Notes: generated by a model from the letters alone, not told the origin. DNA of 36,717 nt from an uncultured Colwellia sp. (GCA_913061475.1 CAJXUN010000046.1:1-36717), one strand, 5' to 3'; positions 14,939 to 23,465 are shown, counted from the first letter of the stretch. Program-made: numbers and translations.

Positions 14939-16650
14939 TGGCTGGCGTCGAAAAGTTAATCACTGAGCATATTGATGTCTGGACTAGCGCGATTAAAAAG
15001 CGCAATGCCACAGGCCGCGGCTCAAATAAGAAAATTGAATTAACCGGCATTAAAAAATTACGTGAACTTATTTTAGAGCTCGCAGTACGCGGTAAATTAG
15101 TACCGCAAGATGCTAGTGATGAACCGGCAAGCGTATTGCTTGAAAAAATTGCTGAAGAAAGATCGCAATTGAGCGAGGACAAGAAGATCAAAAAGCAAAA
15201 GCCATTACCTGTGATAACGGATGAAGCAAAACCGTTTGAACTACCGCTAGGTTGGGAGTGGGCAAGACTACAAACTATTATTCAAATATCATCTGGAAAT
15301 GGTCTAACTTCTACGCAAATGAATAAAAGTGGTAAAGTTCCTGTTTACGGTGGAAATGGTGTTACGGGCTATCATGACACTCCAAATGTAAATAAACGCA
15401 CTTTGGTAATAGGTCGTGTTGGTTTTTATTGTGGCTCTGTACACTTAACGCCAGAAAAAGCGTGGGTTACTGATAATGCATTTATTACTACTTTTGCTGA
15501 AAAAAACATAGATATTGATTACTTATCTTGGCTTTTAAAAGCAACTAATTTGAACGAGAATGATAGTGCTACAGCTCAACCGGTAATTTCTGGTCGTAAG
15601 TTATACCCTATAGTTATTTGTTTACCTCCACTAGCAGAACAATACAGGATCGTCGCTAAAGTAGATGAGCTGATGGCCTTGTGTGACCAGTTAGAGCAAC
15701 AAACTGAGCAAAGTCTTACTGCACAACAAACCTTAGTTGAAGTGCTGCTAGCGAGCTTAACAAGCGACATATCGACAGACGATGATAACAAAGAAGAGTT
15801 CCAAACCAGCTGGCAACGTATCGCTGAGCACTTTGACGTACTGTTCACCACCGAAGCAAGCATAGAGCAGTTAAAGCAAACCATTTTACAGCTAGCGGTC
15901 ATGGGTAAACTCGTCCCGCAAAACCCCAACGACGAACCGGCAAGTGTACTACTTGAAAAAATTGCCGAAGAAAAAGCCCAGCTCATTGCTGATAAAAAAA
16001 TCAAAAAGCAAAAGCCATTACCAGCGATTACGGACGAAGAAACGCCGTTTGAACTGCCAACAGGTTGGGAGTGGGCTAAGTTAGGGAACGCATTAAACAA
16101 AATAACTGATGGTACGCATCACTCGCCTATTAATGGTGATAGCGGTGAATACCTTTATATATCAGCAAAAAACATTAAAAATAATGGTGTACAACTTAGT
16201 AATGCAACTTACATTACTAAAGAAATGCACGATGAAATTTATAGTCGTTGTGATCCAGAATATGGCGATATTCTTTATATTAAAGATGGTGCTACTACTG
16301 GAATAGTTACAATCAATGATATTGATGAACCATTTTCAATGTTATCTAGTGTTGCACTACTTAAATGTCCCGCAGGGATACTCAATCGCTACCTGCTTCT
16401 TTCATTGAGGTCACCATTTTTTTATAAGGAAATGCGTGCGGGAATGAGCGGTGTAGCGATTACACGTGTAACGCTTAAAAAGTTAAATGTAGCTTCTTTC
16501 CCATTACCGCCACTAGCCGAACAACACCGCATCGTCGCTAAAGTCGATGAACTGATGGCCTTATGTGAACAACTCAAAGCTCGCCTAGCTGACGCCCAAA
16601 CCACTCAACTTCACCTCGCCGATGCCGTGGTTGAAAATGCGTTAACTTAA
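14938..16650 (+). CDS. hsdS: Type I restriction specificity S subunit
   Basis: This 570-residue HsdS has two target-recognition domains (about 111-228 and 383-535), each preceded by a near-identical block. Residues 41-111 and 312-382 share KLVPQ, DEPASVLLEKIAEE and KKIKKQKPLP. Each TRD is followed by an AEQ-RIVAKVDELMALC helix. The two TRDs read the two halves of a bipartite site. Length is above the usual 400-470 residues because of the long N-terminal (1-40) and central spacer (about 250-310) regions. The repeats are also similar at the DNA level and could recombine to swap TRDs. The zorA-like gene starts 51 bases downstream. Confidence 0.95.
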   Translation: MAGVEKLITEHIDVWTSAIKKRNATGRGSNKKIELTGIKKLRELILELAVRGKLVPQDASDEPASVLLEKIAEERSQLSEDKKIKKQKPLPVITDEAKPFELPLGWEWARLQTIIQISSGNGLTSTQMNKSGKVPVYGGNGVTGYHDTPNVNKRTLVIGRVGFYCGSVHLTPEKAWVTDNAFITTFAEKNIDIDYLSWLLKATNLNENDSATAQPVISGRKLYPIVICLPPLAEQYRIVAKVDELMALCDQLEQQTEQSLTAQQTLVEVLLASLTSDISTDDDNKEEFQTSWQRIAEHFDVLFTTEASIEQLKQTILQLAVMGKLVPQNPNDEPASVLLEKIAEEKAQLIADKKIKKQKPLPAITDEETPFELPTGWEWAKLGNALNKITDGTHHSPINGDSGEYLYISAKNIKNNGVQLSNATYITKEMHDEIYSRCDPEYGDILYIKDGATTGIVTINDIDEPFSMLSSVALLKCPAGILNRYLLLSLRSPFFYKEMRAGMSGVAITRVTLKKLNVASFPLPPLAEQHRIVAKVDELMALCEQLKARLADAQTTQLHLADAVVENALT

Positions 16651-16701
16651 AATGGTTATGAAATTTAATAAAATATTTACAACAATAAAAAGGAAAAATA
16701 G

Positions 16702-18474
16702 ATGAGCAGTTTTTTAGAAGGACTTTTAAGGGGGCTTAAACCCGAAATGGTTACCAGTATTATCATTTTTATTATGATTGCTGTGTTCATAGTATCTTGC
16801 GTGTTATCGAAGAAAAACAAAGCAGTAGAGTTTGTGCATTATACGCCTACCTTGTTAACAACATTAGGTATTTTTGGGACATTTGTCGGCATTGTTATTG
16901 GTTTACTTGACTTTGACCACACAAAAATAGACGCGAGTATTTCTTTGTTATTAGATGGTCTTAAAACCGCTTTTATTACTAGTCTCGCCGGTATGCTTTC
17001 ATCTCTATTATTTAAAAGCCTTTTAACTACACCGCTCTTAAGACCAAAATTACAGCAGGATGAGGTAATTAGTGCTTCACCAGAGCAAATTTTATCGGCT
17101 ATGCAGAGTCAAGTTAAAGAGACACAAGCGCTTAAAGAAGCCATTGTTGGTAATGAAGAATTTACTTTGTTTGGCCAATTGAAGTTAATGCGTAGCGATA
17201 TGAACGATAATGCTAAGCTTGCCAAGAAGTTAACTGAAGAAAATGCAGAAAAGCAGCTTGAAAGTTTTACTGCTTTTTCTGACAAGTTATGGATAAAACT
17301 TCAAGACTTTGCGGATACATTGTCCAAGTCAGCTACAGAGCAAGTTATAGAAGCTTTGAAGCAAGTTATAACCGATTTCAATAATAATTTAACTGAGCAG
17401 TTTGGTGAAAACTTTAAACAACTGAATGCAGCGGTGATTAAGCTCGTTGATTGGCAAGAAAATTACAAACAACAACTTGAGCATATGCACACTCAATATG
17501 AACATGGTGTACAAGCTATTACGTTAACTGAAAGCTCGGTAGCGAATATCAGCGAACAGTCAAAAGCGATACCTCAAACCATGAATGATTTGCAACTTGT
17601 TATGGAAGTGAATCAACATCAAATAAGTGAACTAGAGAATCATTTAGAAGCCTTTAAAGATATTCGTGACCGAGCAGTAGAAGCGGTGCCTGAAATTCGT
17701 CAACAGGTTGAAAATACCGTGACAGAGATCACTAAAGCCGTTGGTGTGGCTAGTGCGCATTATGAAAAAGTTGTGGCTGAGTCAGATGTGTTTATCAAAG
17801 AAACGTTAACGGCAACCGATAATTTAATTGAAAACTTTGTTACAAAATCAGAGCAAAGTGCTTCGTTAGTTGCAGATAAACTGATTGAAAGCTCGGAAAC
17901 GATTGGCAAAAACATTGATTTAGCGGGTACTGAGTTTACTAATAATACCGCGAGAACCAATGGTAGCTTACAAACGGCTTCAGACCACTTACAAAGTCAA
18001 ACAGAGTTGATTAAGCAGCACCTAAACGATGCGGTAATTGACTTAAACAATAACATGAGAGAAATGATAGCGACGTTAGTTGATGACGCTAAGAGTATGA
18101 GTACAACGCTAAGTGACGCTAATAAATCACTAGCTTCTGATACTAATGAAGCCCGAGAAGCCTTTGTGGGCTCTAACGAGAAGTTACAGCAGCAAATGCA
18201 AGCAATGCTTGAGGAAGCAGCGTCACAACAAGTTAAACAAGCACAACGTACTTTTGATGCAATGGCAGAGCAAATAAAACAACAAGTAGGTTTGACTGGC
18301 GAAGCCGTAGAAAAACAAGTGGGTATTATTGACCAAGCTATGCAGCAAGAAATTAACCGAGTAATGAATGAAATGGGTACATCGTTAGCGCAAATTGCCG
18401 GTCAATTTACCCGTGATTATAAAAACTTAACATTAGCGATGCAGAAAGTAGTTAAAGAGCAGGTAAGTGCCTAA
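16702..18474 (+). CDS. zorA: ZorA-like MotA/ExbB-type channel protein with long coiled-coil tail
   Basis: This 590-residue protein has a MotA/TolQ/ExbB-like membrane part with helices at about 17-36, 51-70 and 86-106 (the second contains LLTTLGIFGTFVGIVIGLLD). About 470 residues of almost purely helical, Gln/Glu/Asn-rich coiled coil follow. This layout is that of ZorA in Zorya anti-phage systems, where a ZorA pentamer and ZorB dimer form a proton-driven complex with an intracellular tail that senses phage entry. AAGGAAAAATAG precedes the ATG. The stop overlaps zorB (TAATG). A MotA-family protein in another cell-envelope system is the main alternative; the partner genes make Zorya most likely. 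Confidence 0.82.
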   Translation: MSSFLEGLLRGLKPEMVTSIIIFIMIAVFIVSCVLSKKNKAVEFVHYTPTLLTTLGIFGTFVGIVIGLLDFDHTKIDASISLLLDGLKTAFITSLAGMLSSLLFKSLLTTPLLRPKLQQDEVISASPEQILSAMQSQVKETQALKEAIVGNEEFTLFGQLKLMRSDMNDNAKLAKKLTEENAEKQLESFTAFSDKLWIKLQDFADTLSKSATEQVIEALKQVITDFNNNLTEQFGENFKQLNAAVIKLVDWQENYKQQLEHMHTQYEHGVQAITLTESSVANISEQSKAIPQTMNDLQLVMEVNQHQISELENHLEAFKDIRDRAVEAVPEIRQQVENTVTEITKAVGVASAHYEKVVAESDVFIKETLTATDNLIENFVTKSEQSASLVADKLIESSETIGKNIDLAGTEFTNNTARTNGSLQTASDHLQSQTELIKQHLNDAVIDLNNNMREMIATLVDDAKSMSTTLSDANKSLASDTNEAREAFVGSNEKLQQQMQAMLEEAASQQVKQAQRTFDAMAEQIKQQVGLTGEAVEKQVGIIDQAMQQEINRVMNEMGTSLAQIAGQFTRDYKNLTLAMQKVVKEQVSA

Positions 18475-19190
18475 TGAATGCGATATTTGGTAGCCGTAAA
18501 AGTAATGGTGAATCAGGTGAGCATTGGTTAACAATTTCTGACTTGATGGCTGGTTTAATGATGGTGTTTTTATTTATCGCTATTGTTTTTATGCGCCATA
18601 CCATGAAAGAAAACGAAAAGATTAAGAATGTAGCAATTGCCTTTCAAGAAAACCAAGTGGCAATATACACAGCTTTAACTAAAGAATTTCAATATGATTT
18701 AGCTGACTGGGGGGCAGCGATAGATAAAGATACGCTTGCGTTTAATTTTAATTCACCGGATGTGCTTTTTGATAATGGTGAAATAGAACTTAAGCCAACG
18801 TTTACAAATATTTTGAATGACTTTTTTCCTCGGTACCTTAATGTATTGAAGCCATTTCGAGATTCGCTAAATGAGGTGAGGATCGAGGGGCATACTAGCA
18901 GTGCATGGAATATTGCAAGTACTGACAGTGAAGCTTATTTCAATAATATGCGTTTATCGCAAGGAAGAACTCGTTCGGTGTTGTCATATCTGTACGGCTT
19001 AGTGCCAGATGAAACAGATTGGATAAAACGTAGTATTGCGGCTGTCGGCTTTTCATCTTCAAGGTTAATTTTTAACGAAGACGGTACAGAGGATGCTGAA
19101 CAATCAAGACGTGTTTCATTTAGAGCGATCACCAATGCTGATATTCAAATAAAACGGATTTTGGAAGGTACTAATGAAGCTAACGGTTAA
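18474..19190 (+). CDS. zorB: ZorB-like OmpA/MotB-domain protein
   Basis: This 238-residue protein has one N-terminal membrane helix (about 22-40) beginning SDLMAGLMMVFLF. Asp23 is placed like the proton-carrying aspartate of MotB and ZorB. The periplasmic domain is OmpA-like: VRIEGHTSS (about 135-143) and a LSQGRTRSVLSYL helix (161-173), expected to bind peptidoglycan and hold the complex fixed. It is coupled to zorA by a TAATG overlap and to the HNH gene by a 17-base overlap, so the three are one operon. The proton path residue and OmpA motif are both present. Confidence 0.82.
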   Translation: MNAIFGSRKSNGESGEHWLTISDLMAGLMMVFLFIAIVFMRHTMKENEKIKNVAIAFQENQVAIYTALTKEFQYDLADWGAAIDKDTLAFNFNSPDVLFDNGEIELKPTFTNILNDFFPRYLNVLKPFRDSLNEVRIEGHTSSAWNIASTDSEAYFNNMRLSQGRTRSVLSYLYGLVPDETDWIKRSIAAVGFSSSRLIFNEDGTEDAEQSRRVSFRAITNADIQIKRILEGTNEANG

Positions 19191-20316
19191 CTTTGGTCAA
19201 CTGCATCACTGTGTGCAGCTTATGGGGGCAGAAGAGGCCGATTTTGAGTTAGGACTTGCCTTTAAAGATATTGACCCGATTGATGCGGCCCTCAGAGATG
19301 GCCAAGAACTTGGTAAAGATATAGACCTGACTGAAATAGAACATAGTAAAGGCGTTCTTAGCTATATGGGGCGGCAAGTCATGCTCTATATTCCAGATCA
19401 AGGCTCTAATATACTTGAAGTGCTTCGTAATGGTGAAGAAGGGCGTCGTATACATATTGCGGAATGCAGCTCGTTGGAACATATGAGAGCTACTGGTCGC
19501 TTCCCACGTTACCAAGTGACAGCAGATACCAGTGGTTATTTACCTGTTTACGGTATCAATAGTGATAATAATCAAAGTATAGATGATAAAAAAGCCAAGT
19601 TGTTTGTATGTAAAAACTGCATAACAACACTCAATTATCAAGGTTATGCAATAAAGTCAGGTGCAGAAAAAAGAGATATTTTTATAAATTTTAATTTAGC
19701 GAAGTTTTTCAAACATTATAGTTCTTACTTTAAAAGTTTACCTAAACCTAGTGGCTCTGAAAAGTCAGCTAGTTATACCCCAGATTGGAAAGAGATTTCA
19801 GCCAGGTTAAAAAAACAATCGAATTATATGTGTGAGCAATGTGGTGTTGATTTAGATTCTGAAAAAAAACTACTTCATGTTCATCATGTTGATGGTGTTA
19901 AATCGAATAATCAAAACAGCAACCTTCGAGTTCTGTGTGCAGATTGCCATAAGAAGCAGCCACACCATGATCACTTGTATATCAAAGCGTCTGACGTTTT
20001 AACTATTAATAGATTGCGACGAGAACAGCATAAATTTGATAATACTACTTATAATCAGCTTATTGGTTGTGCGGATACTGCGCTTGAAGGACTCTTGTTA
20101 AAGTGCAAAAGTTCACGTTTACCTATTGCTGAGTTGGGTATTGCTGTTCAGTACGAGCATACATCAGTGTCATTCGACTTGTGCTGGCCACGGAAAAAAG
20201 TTGCTGTACTGATAGATATGAGAAACGAAATGCTTGTTAAAAAACATGGTTGGACTGTGTTTTCAGCAACGCAAGCTCTTGAACAGTTCCAAGACTTTCA
20301 ACGTTATGTTAGATAG
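19174..20316 (+). CDS. HNH endonuclease, ZorE-like effector
   Basis: This 380-residue protein has an N-terminal region of unknown type (1-140) and a CKNC pair (146-149). A zinc-linked HNH nuclease follows: CEQC (220-223), HVHH (235-238), N (about 249) and CADCH (255-259). The C-terminal part has SFDLCWPRKKVAVLID (about 333-348), a pattern that resembles the core strand of PD-(D/E)xK-like domains, but catalytic residues look incomplete. In type II Zorya the effector ZorE is an HNH protein encoded after zorAB, matching this position. GGAAGG precedes the ATG. I cannot confirm ZorE homology beyond the HNH and context. Confidence 0.8.
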   Translation: MKLTVNFGQLHHCVQLMGAEEADFELGLAFKDIDPIDAALRDGQELGKDIDLTEIEHSKGVLSYMGRQVMLYIPDQGSNILEVLRNGEEGRRIHIAECSSLEHMRATGRFPRYQVTADTSGYLPVYGINSDNNQSIDDKKAKLFVCKNCITTLNYQGYAIKSGAEKRDIFINFNLAKFFKHYSSYFKSLPKPSGSEKSASYTPDWKEISARLKKQSNYMCEQCGVDLDSEKKLLHVHHVDGVKSNNQNSNLRVLCADCHKKQPHHDHLYIKASDVLTINRLRREQHKFDNTTYNQLIGCADTALEGLLLKCKSSRLPIAELGIAVQYEHTSVSFDLCWPRKKVAVLIDMRNEMLVKKHGWTVFSATQALEQFQDFQRYVR

Positions 20317-20374
20317 TTTAAGTTTTTTCTCGGTGGTAAAAAGTTAATGAAATGTATATTGGAAGTAATTTGTC

Positions 20375-20998
20375 ATGGATGAGCTATTAGAAAAGTCAGA
20401 AGCCCTTAGCAGTGAATTTAGCCGTATATTTGACTATGGTCCTGTTGATGACAGTAGACGAATTACGTCGAGTTGGGTTATGTGTTTAGTTGCATTAGAG
20501 CACAGTGGAAGCACACGTCAATTAGCTATGTGTGGCCACTATACTTCGGCTATTTGTATTATTCGCTCTCAGTTTGAGGCGTTAACACGAGCGATGTGGC
20601 TATGTTATGCCGCTAGTGATTCAAAAATTGAAAACACCATGAAAACGTTAAGCGAGCTTTCGCAAAATGCTGACCAAAAACCGAGTAACAGCGAAATGAT
20701 TAAAGCGTTGAGTGGTAAAGCACCAGAGCAAGCGGTCTTAATGCTAACAGAATTTAGAGAGGTTCAATGGAAAGCGTTGAACTCATACGTTCACGGTGGT
20801 GTTCACGCACTACAGCGTCATGGTGCTGGTTATCCTGAACAATTGATAAAAGATATTGTTAAATCGTCGAATGGCTTGTTGTCAATGACGGCTATGATGG
20901 CGGCTATTTTAACCGGTAATGATGTTATAGCTAAAGACGTCGCAAAAATTCAACGTCGTCATGAAGCGTGCTTACCGACATTACTTGAGCCTAATTAA
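20375..20998 (+). CDS. DUF6988/DUF5677-like helical protein
   Basis: This 207-residue, all-helical, soluble protein has a segment around 'ICIIRSQFEALTRAMWL' (about 61-77), then 'WKALNSYVHGGVHALQRH' (about 131-148). The Arg, Glu and His residues of these two helices resemble the DUF5677/DUF6988 families, often found near defence genes and suspected of nuclease-like (HEPN-like) function. It starts 58 bases after the HNH gene on the same strand with GGAAGT upstream, so it may be a fourth gene of the Zorya-like operon. The family call is tentative and no activity is known. Confidence 0.7.
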   Translation: MDELLEKSEALSSEFSRIFDYGPVDDSRRITSSWVMCLVALEHSGSTRQLAMCGHYTSAICIIRSQFEALTRAMWLCYAASDSKIENTMKTLSELSQNADQKPSNSEMIKALSGKAPEQAVLMLTEFREVQWKALNSYVHGGVHALQRHGAGYPEQLIKDIVKSSNGLLSMTAMMAAILTGNDVIAKDVAKIQRRHEACLPTLLEPN

Positions 20999-21020
20999 CA
21001 CTTGAGCTTTTTTCATACTG

Positions 21021-21065
21021 ATTACCCTACTAAGGTCGTCGACTGATGAAGTTACTAAGGGTAAT
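21021..21065. repeat. Inverted repeat ATTACCCT/AGGGTAAT
   Basis: Perfect eight-base arms (21021-21028 and 21058-21065) are separated by 29 bases, just after the DUF6988-like gene. The arms contain the same TACCC/GGGTA word that is clustered at 8411-8600. It may be a weak terminator or a binding site. Confidence 0.4.
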
Positions 21066-21406
21066 GCTATTAAAACATTGCGCTTAGTTCCCCCCCTGGT
21101 TCTTACCTAAAATTCAAAATTCCACCTAAATAGCGTCACTTTGGCGCACCAAAAAAAGGGTTACGTTTGCTAAAAGTGGAGTAACTTGGCTTTTTCTCAA
21201 GGTGACACTTATTTCAATATTCACTGTTATTTGCTTGTAGCCCACTAAGGGCGCGGGGTGACACTGTTGACGGTCTGGTTGCTTGAGTGGTCGCTGATAA
21301 AAACTTAGAGTAAATACTTTAAACGTGGCTGTAGGCGTTGATATATAAGGGGTTGAGTTTAGAATAGTAGGGGTATCAGAATTAGATCGGTATTACTTGA
21401 GAAGTG

Positions 21407-21477
21407 TACTTTTGACAAGCTCCGCTTGTTGTTCGTGTCAAGTCTGGGCGTCCCGCCCTTTGACTACGACAAAAGTA
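21407..21477. repeat. 71-bp nested palindrome (three-way junction)
   Basis: The outer arms TACTTTTG (21407-21414) and CAAAAGTA (21470-21477) enclose two hairpins. The first is ACAAGC-TCC-GCTTGT (21415-21429). The second is a long stem (21433-21469) built from TCGT, GTCAA and GGGCG pairing with CGCCC, TTGAC and ACGA, with a TCC loop. Both hairpin loops are TCC. Candidates are a structured RNA, a single-strand recombination site or a miniature mobile element. Confidence 0.6.
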
Positions 21478-21674
21478 TCACAGAATACAAAGTGATTACA
21501 AGCTTTACACTTGTGTTTTAATAATTATTTTTTGTACCAAATTTGTCGAAATTGTCAAAATACTAGCGTGAATAAAATTATTTTTCGCGAATGTTGAATA
21601 GTGCGTTTGCTTAAAATTTTGCTCTGTTAGAGGTATAATTTGTAATGACTACCTTTTAGTAAAATTCTCGACTA

Positions 21675-21694
21675 TACTGGCTTTATATACAGTA
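21675..21694 (+). promoter_or_regulatory. LexA (SOS) box of umuDC
   Basis: TACTGGCTTTATATACAGTA has the CTG-N10-CAG form of gammaproteobacterial LexA operators with TA-rich centre. It ends 13 bases before the umuD ATG. A TATACT -10 candidate overlaps its left edge, so LexA binding would block the promoter. Confidence 0.88.
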
Positions 21695-21707
21695 TTTATT
21701 GTGATCT

Positions 21708-22121
21708 ATGAAAATTATTCCCGTTTATATCGAGGCTGGCATTTCTGGCTTTGAATCACCAGCCGCTGAGTACAAAGAGTTAGGCCTATCACTTGACCAG
21801 TTGTTGATTGCTCACCCTGATGCAACGTTTATTGGTTTAGCGCAAGGGCAGTCAATGCAAGACGTTGGCATTTTTGACGGCGATTTATTGTTAGTTGATC
21901 GTAGTGAACAAGTAAAAGATGGTGACATAATTGTCGCTAATTACAATGGCTGCTTTACCTGTAAGTTTATTGACAAAAAACACGCACGGCTTGTATCAGC
22001 GTCAGCTTTGCATCAACCCGTTAATATTACCCCAGAAGATGAATTTCAAATCGAGGGCGTTGTAACGCGCTCAATTCGTTTACACCGGCCAGTGAAGGAG
22101 TTTAACGCGTGTATGCGTTAG
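21708..22121 (+). CDS. umuD: UmuD-like translesion polymerase subunit (RumA-type)
   Basis: This 137-residue S24-family protein is processed by self-cleavage after RecA contact to activate DNA polymerase V. The catalytic pair is Ser49 (GQSM) and Lys86 (FTCK), 37 residues apart as in E. coli UmuD. The N-terminus AGISGFESPAAEY (10-22) aligns with the cleavage region; the E. coli Cys-Gly bond would be Ser13-Gly14 here, with Ala10-Gly11 as a LexA-like alternative. The N-terminal arm is shorter than in E. coli UmuD and is closer to the element-borne RumA/ImpA type. A LexA box sits just upstream. Confidence 0.93.
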   Translation: MKIIPVYIEAGISGFESPAAEYKELGLSLDQLLIAHPDATFIGLAQGQSMQDVGIFDGDLLLVDRSEQVKDGDIIVANYNGCFTCKFIDKKHARLVSASALHQPVNITPEDEFQIEGVVTRSIRLHRPVKEFNACMR

Positions 22122-23365
22122 TTGATGCAGTGTCGTTCTACGCTTCTTGCGAAAAGGTGTTTGATCCATTTATTAGAAACAAGCCGGTAGTCGTACTGAC
22201 CAACAATGATGGTTGTATTTGTGCTGTGTGCCCAATAGCAAGACGTTTGGGAGTTCCGAAATTTAAACCGTATTTTCAAATCAAACACTTTTTGGCTAAG
22301 CACAATGTAGTTGTTCGTTCGTCAAACTACGAACTTTATGCCAGTCTTAGCGATAAGATGATGAATGTGATCGGCAGATTTTGCGATAATCAGTATGTTT
22401 ACTCGATTGATGAGTCGTTTTTACAGTTTAAGAATTACCAGACGATGATCAACGATTGGCATGCATACGGCGCTGAAATACGCCGTGCAGTTTGGAAAGA
22501 AACACGTTTACCAGTAGGGGTAGGCTTCGGCTCTACGCCTACATTAGCAAAAGCGGCTAATCATGCAGCTAAAAAATTAGCGGGGTATAACGGTGTGGCT
22601 GTTGTTGATGATGTAGTGTCGCGTAAAGAAGTGCTATCAAAAATGGCAGTAACTGACGTTTGGGGTATAGGCAGTAAATTAGGCAAGCGTTTAAACGTAT
22701 TGGGTATAAATAACGCTTGGGAATTAGCAAATCGGTCACCAAAATCTATGCGTAGCCAATTTAGCGTAGTAGTTGAGCGGACTGTTAACGAACTTAACGG
22801 CATTGTTTGCTTAAATTGGGATGAGGTTAAGCAAGCTAAGAAAGAGATATTTTCGACAAGAAGTTTTGGTCAGCGTGTTAATGACGAACACTCGTTAAAA
22901 ACGGCTCTTGTGAGCCATGGCGTTATTGTTGGTCGTAAAGTAAGGCGACAGCAGTCGTTAATAAAACGGATCGTAATATTCGCAGCAAGTTCGCCTCACG
23001 ATGATAATTATTATAACAAGTCTATCGTTTATGAATTTCCCGTGGCCACTGATAATACCTTAAACATTGCAAACGCTATATCTGCCGCTTTTAGTGGTGT
23101 TTATGTAAGCGGGGTAAACTTTTATCGTTGCGGAGTAGGGGCAATTACGCTTGAAAATAGCCAGTTTCAACAGCACGACTTGTTCATCCCTAGTGAAGAT
23201 AGTTCAGAGCTGATGCACTGTTATGACGGCATCAACAATCGTTACGGCAATGATACTTTGCAGCTAGCTGCGCAAGGTAGAGTCGAGAAGTGGCGTATGC
23301 GTCGCGACTTTCTCTCGCCAAGTTATACGAGTAAATGGCGAGATATACCGAAGATCAGTTGTTAG
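22109..23365 (+). CDS. umuC: UmuC-like Y-family DNA polymerase V catalytic subunit
   Basis: This 418-residue protein carries Y-family motifs: Asp6 in DAVSFYASCE and Asp101-Glu102 in YSIDESFL, the metal-binding acids. Helix-hairpin-helix DVWGIGSKLGKRL (about 190-202), a little-finger domain and a UmuC C-terminal region follow. With UmuD' it copies damaged DNA. The start is GTG 22109, eight bases after GAAGGAG, overlapping the umuD end by 13 bases, so the two are coupled. It is the last island gene; the right integrase sites begin 82 bases after the stop. All catalytic residues are intact. Confidence 0.95.
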   Translation: MYALVDAVSFYASCEKVFDPFIRNKPVVVLTNNDGCICAVCPIARRLGVPKFKPYFQIKHFLAKHNVVVRSSNYELYASLSDKMMNVIGRFCDNQYVYSIDESFLQFKNYQTMINDWHAYGAEIRRAVWKETRLPVGVGFGSTPTLAKAANHAAKKLAGYNGVAVVDDVVSRKEVLSKMAVTDVWGIGSKLGKRLNVLGINNAWELANRSPKSMRSQFSVVVERTVNELNGIVCLNWDEVKQAKKEIFSTRSFGQRVNDEHSLKTALVSHGVIVGRKVRRQQSLIKRIVIFAASSPHDDNYYNKSIVYEFPVATDNTLNIANAISAAFSGVYVSGVNFYRCGVGAITLENSQFQQHDLFIPSEDSSELMHCYDGINNRYGNDTLQLAAQGRVEKWRMRRDFLSPSYTSKWRDIPKISC

Positions 23366-23446
23366 TTATCCACCGAGTGAAACCTGCATTTTAATAACCT
23401 GTGTATATAGTTCTGGTTAAAAATTATTTTGAAAAAGTTTGATATG

Positions 23447-23465
23447 GTTAGCCATGGGTTAGCCA
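23447..23465 (+). promoter_or_regulatory. Right integrase arm-type sites
   Basis: GTTAGCCA at 23447-23454 and 23458-23465 repeats the left-end pair (3669-3687) with the same orientation and 11-bp period. It is 65 bases inside the right attachment repeat. Binding by the integrase is inferred. Confidence 0.6.

Larger units (their letters stand above)
20999..21707. other. 709-base non-coding region before umuD
   Basis: No convincing gene is visible on either strand. The region contains a long-spaced inverted repeat (21021-21065), a GTTCCCCCC tract at about 21087 like that of the alpA leader, two copies of GGTGACACT (21201-21209 and 21257-21265), a three-way-junction palindrome (21407-21477) and the LexA site of umuD (21675-21694). 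Confidence 0.7.

Noticed and set aside
16702-19190. Flagellar MotAB or TolQR/ExbBD identity for the channel pair
   Set aside because: No flagellar, Tol or TonB genes nearby; the long coiled-coil tail, HNH partner and defence context fit Zorya better.
21201-21265. GGTGACACT direct repeat as an attachment or IS site
   Set aside because: Only two nine-base copies, no flanking structure or gene; may be chance.
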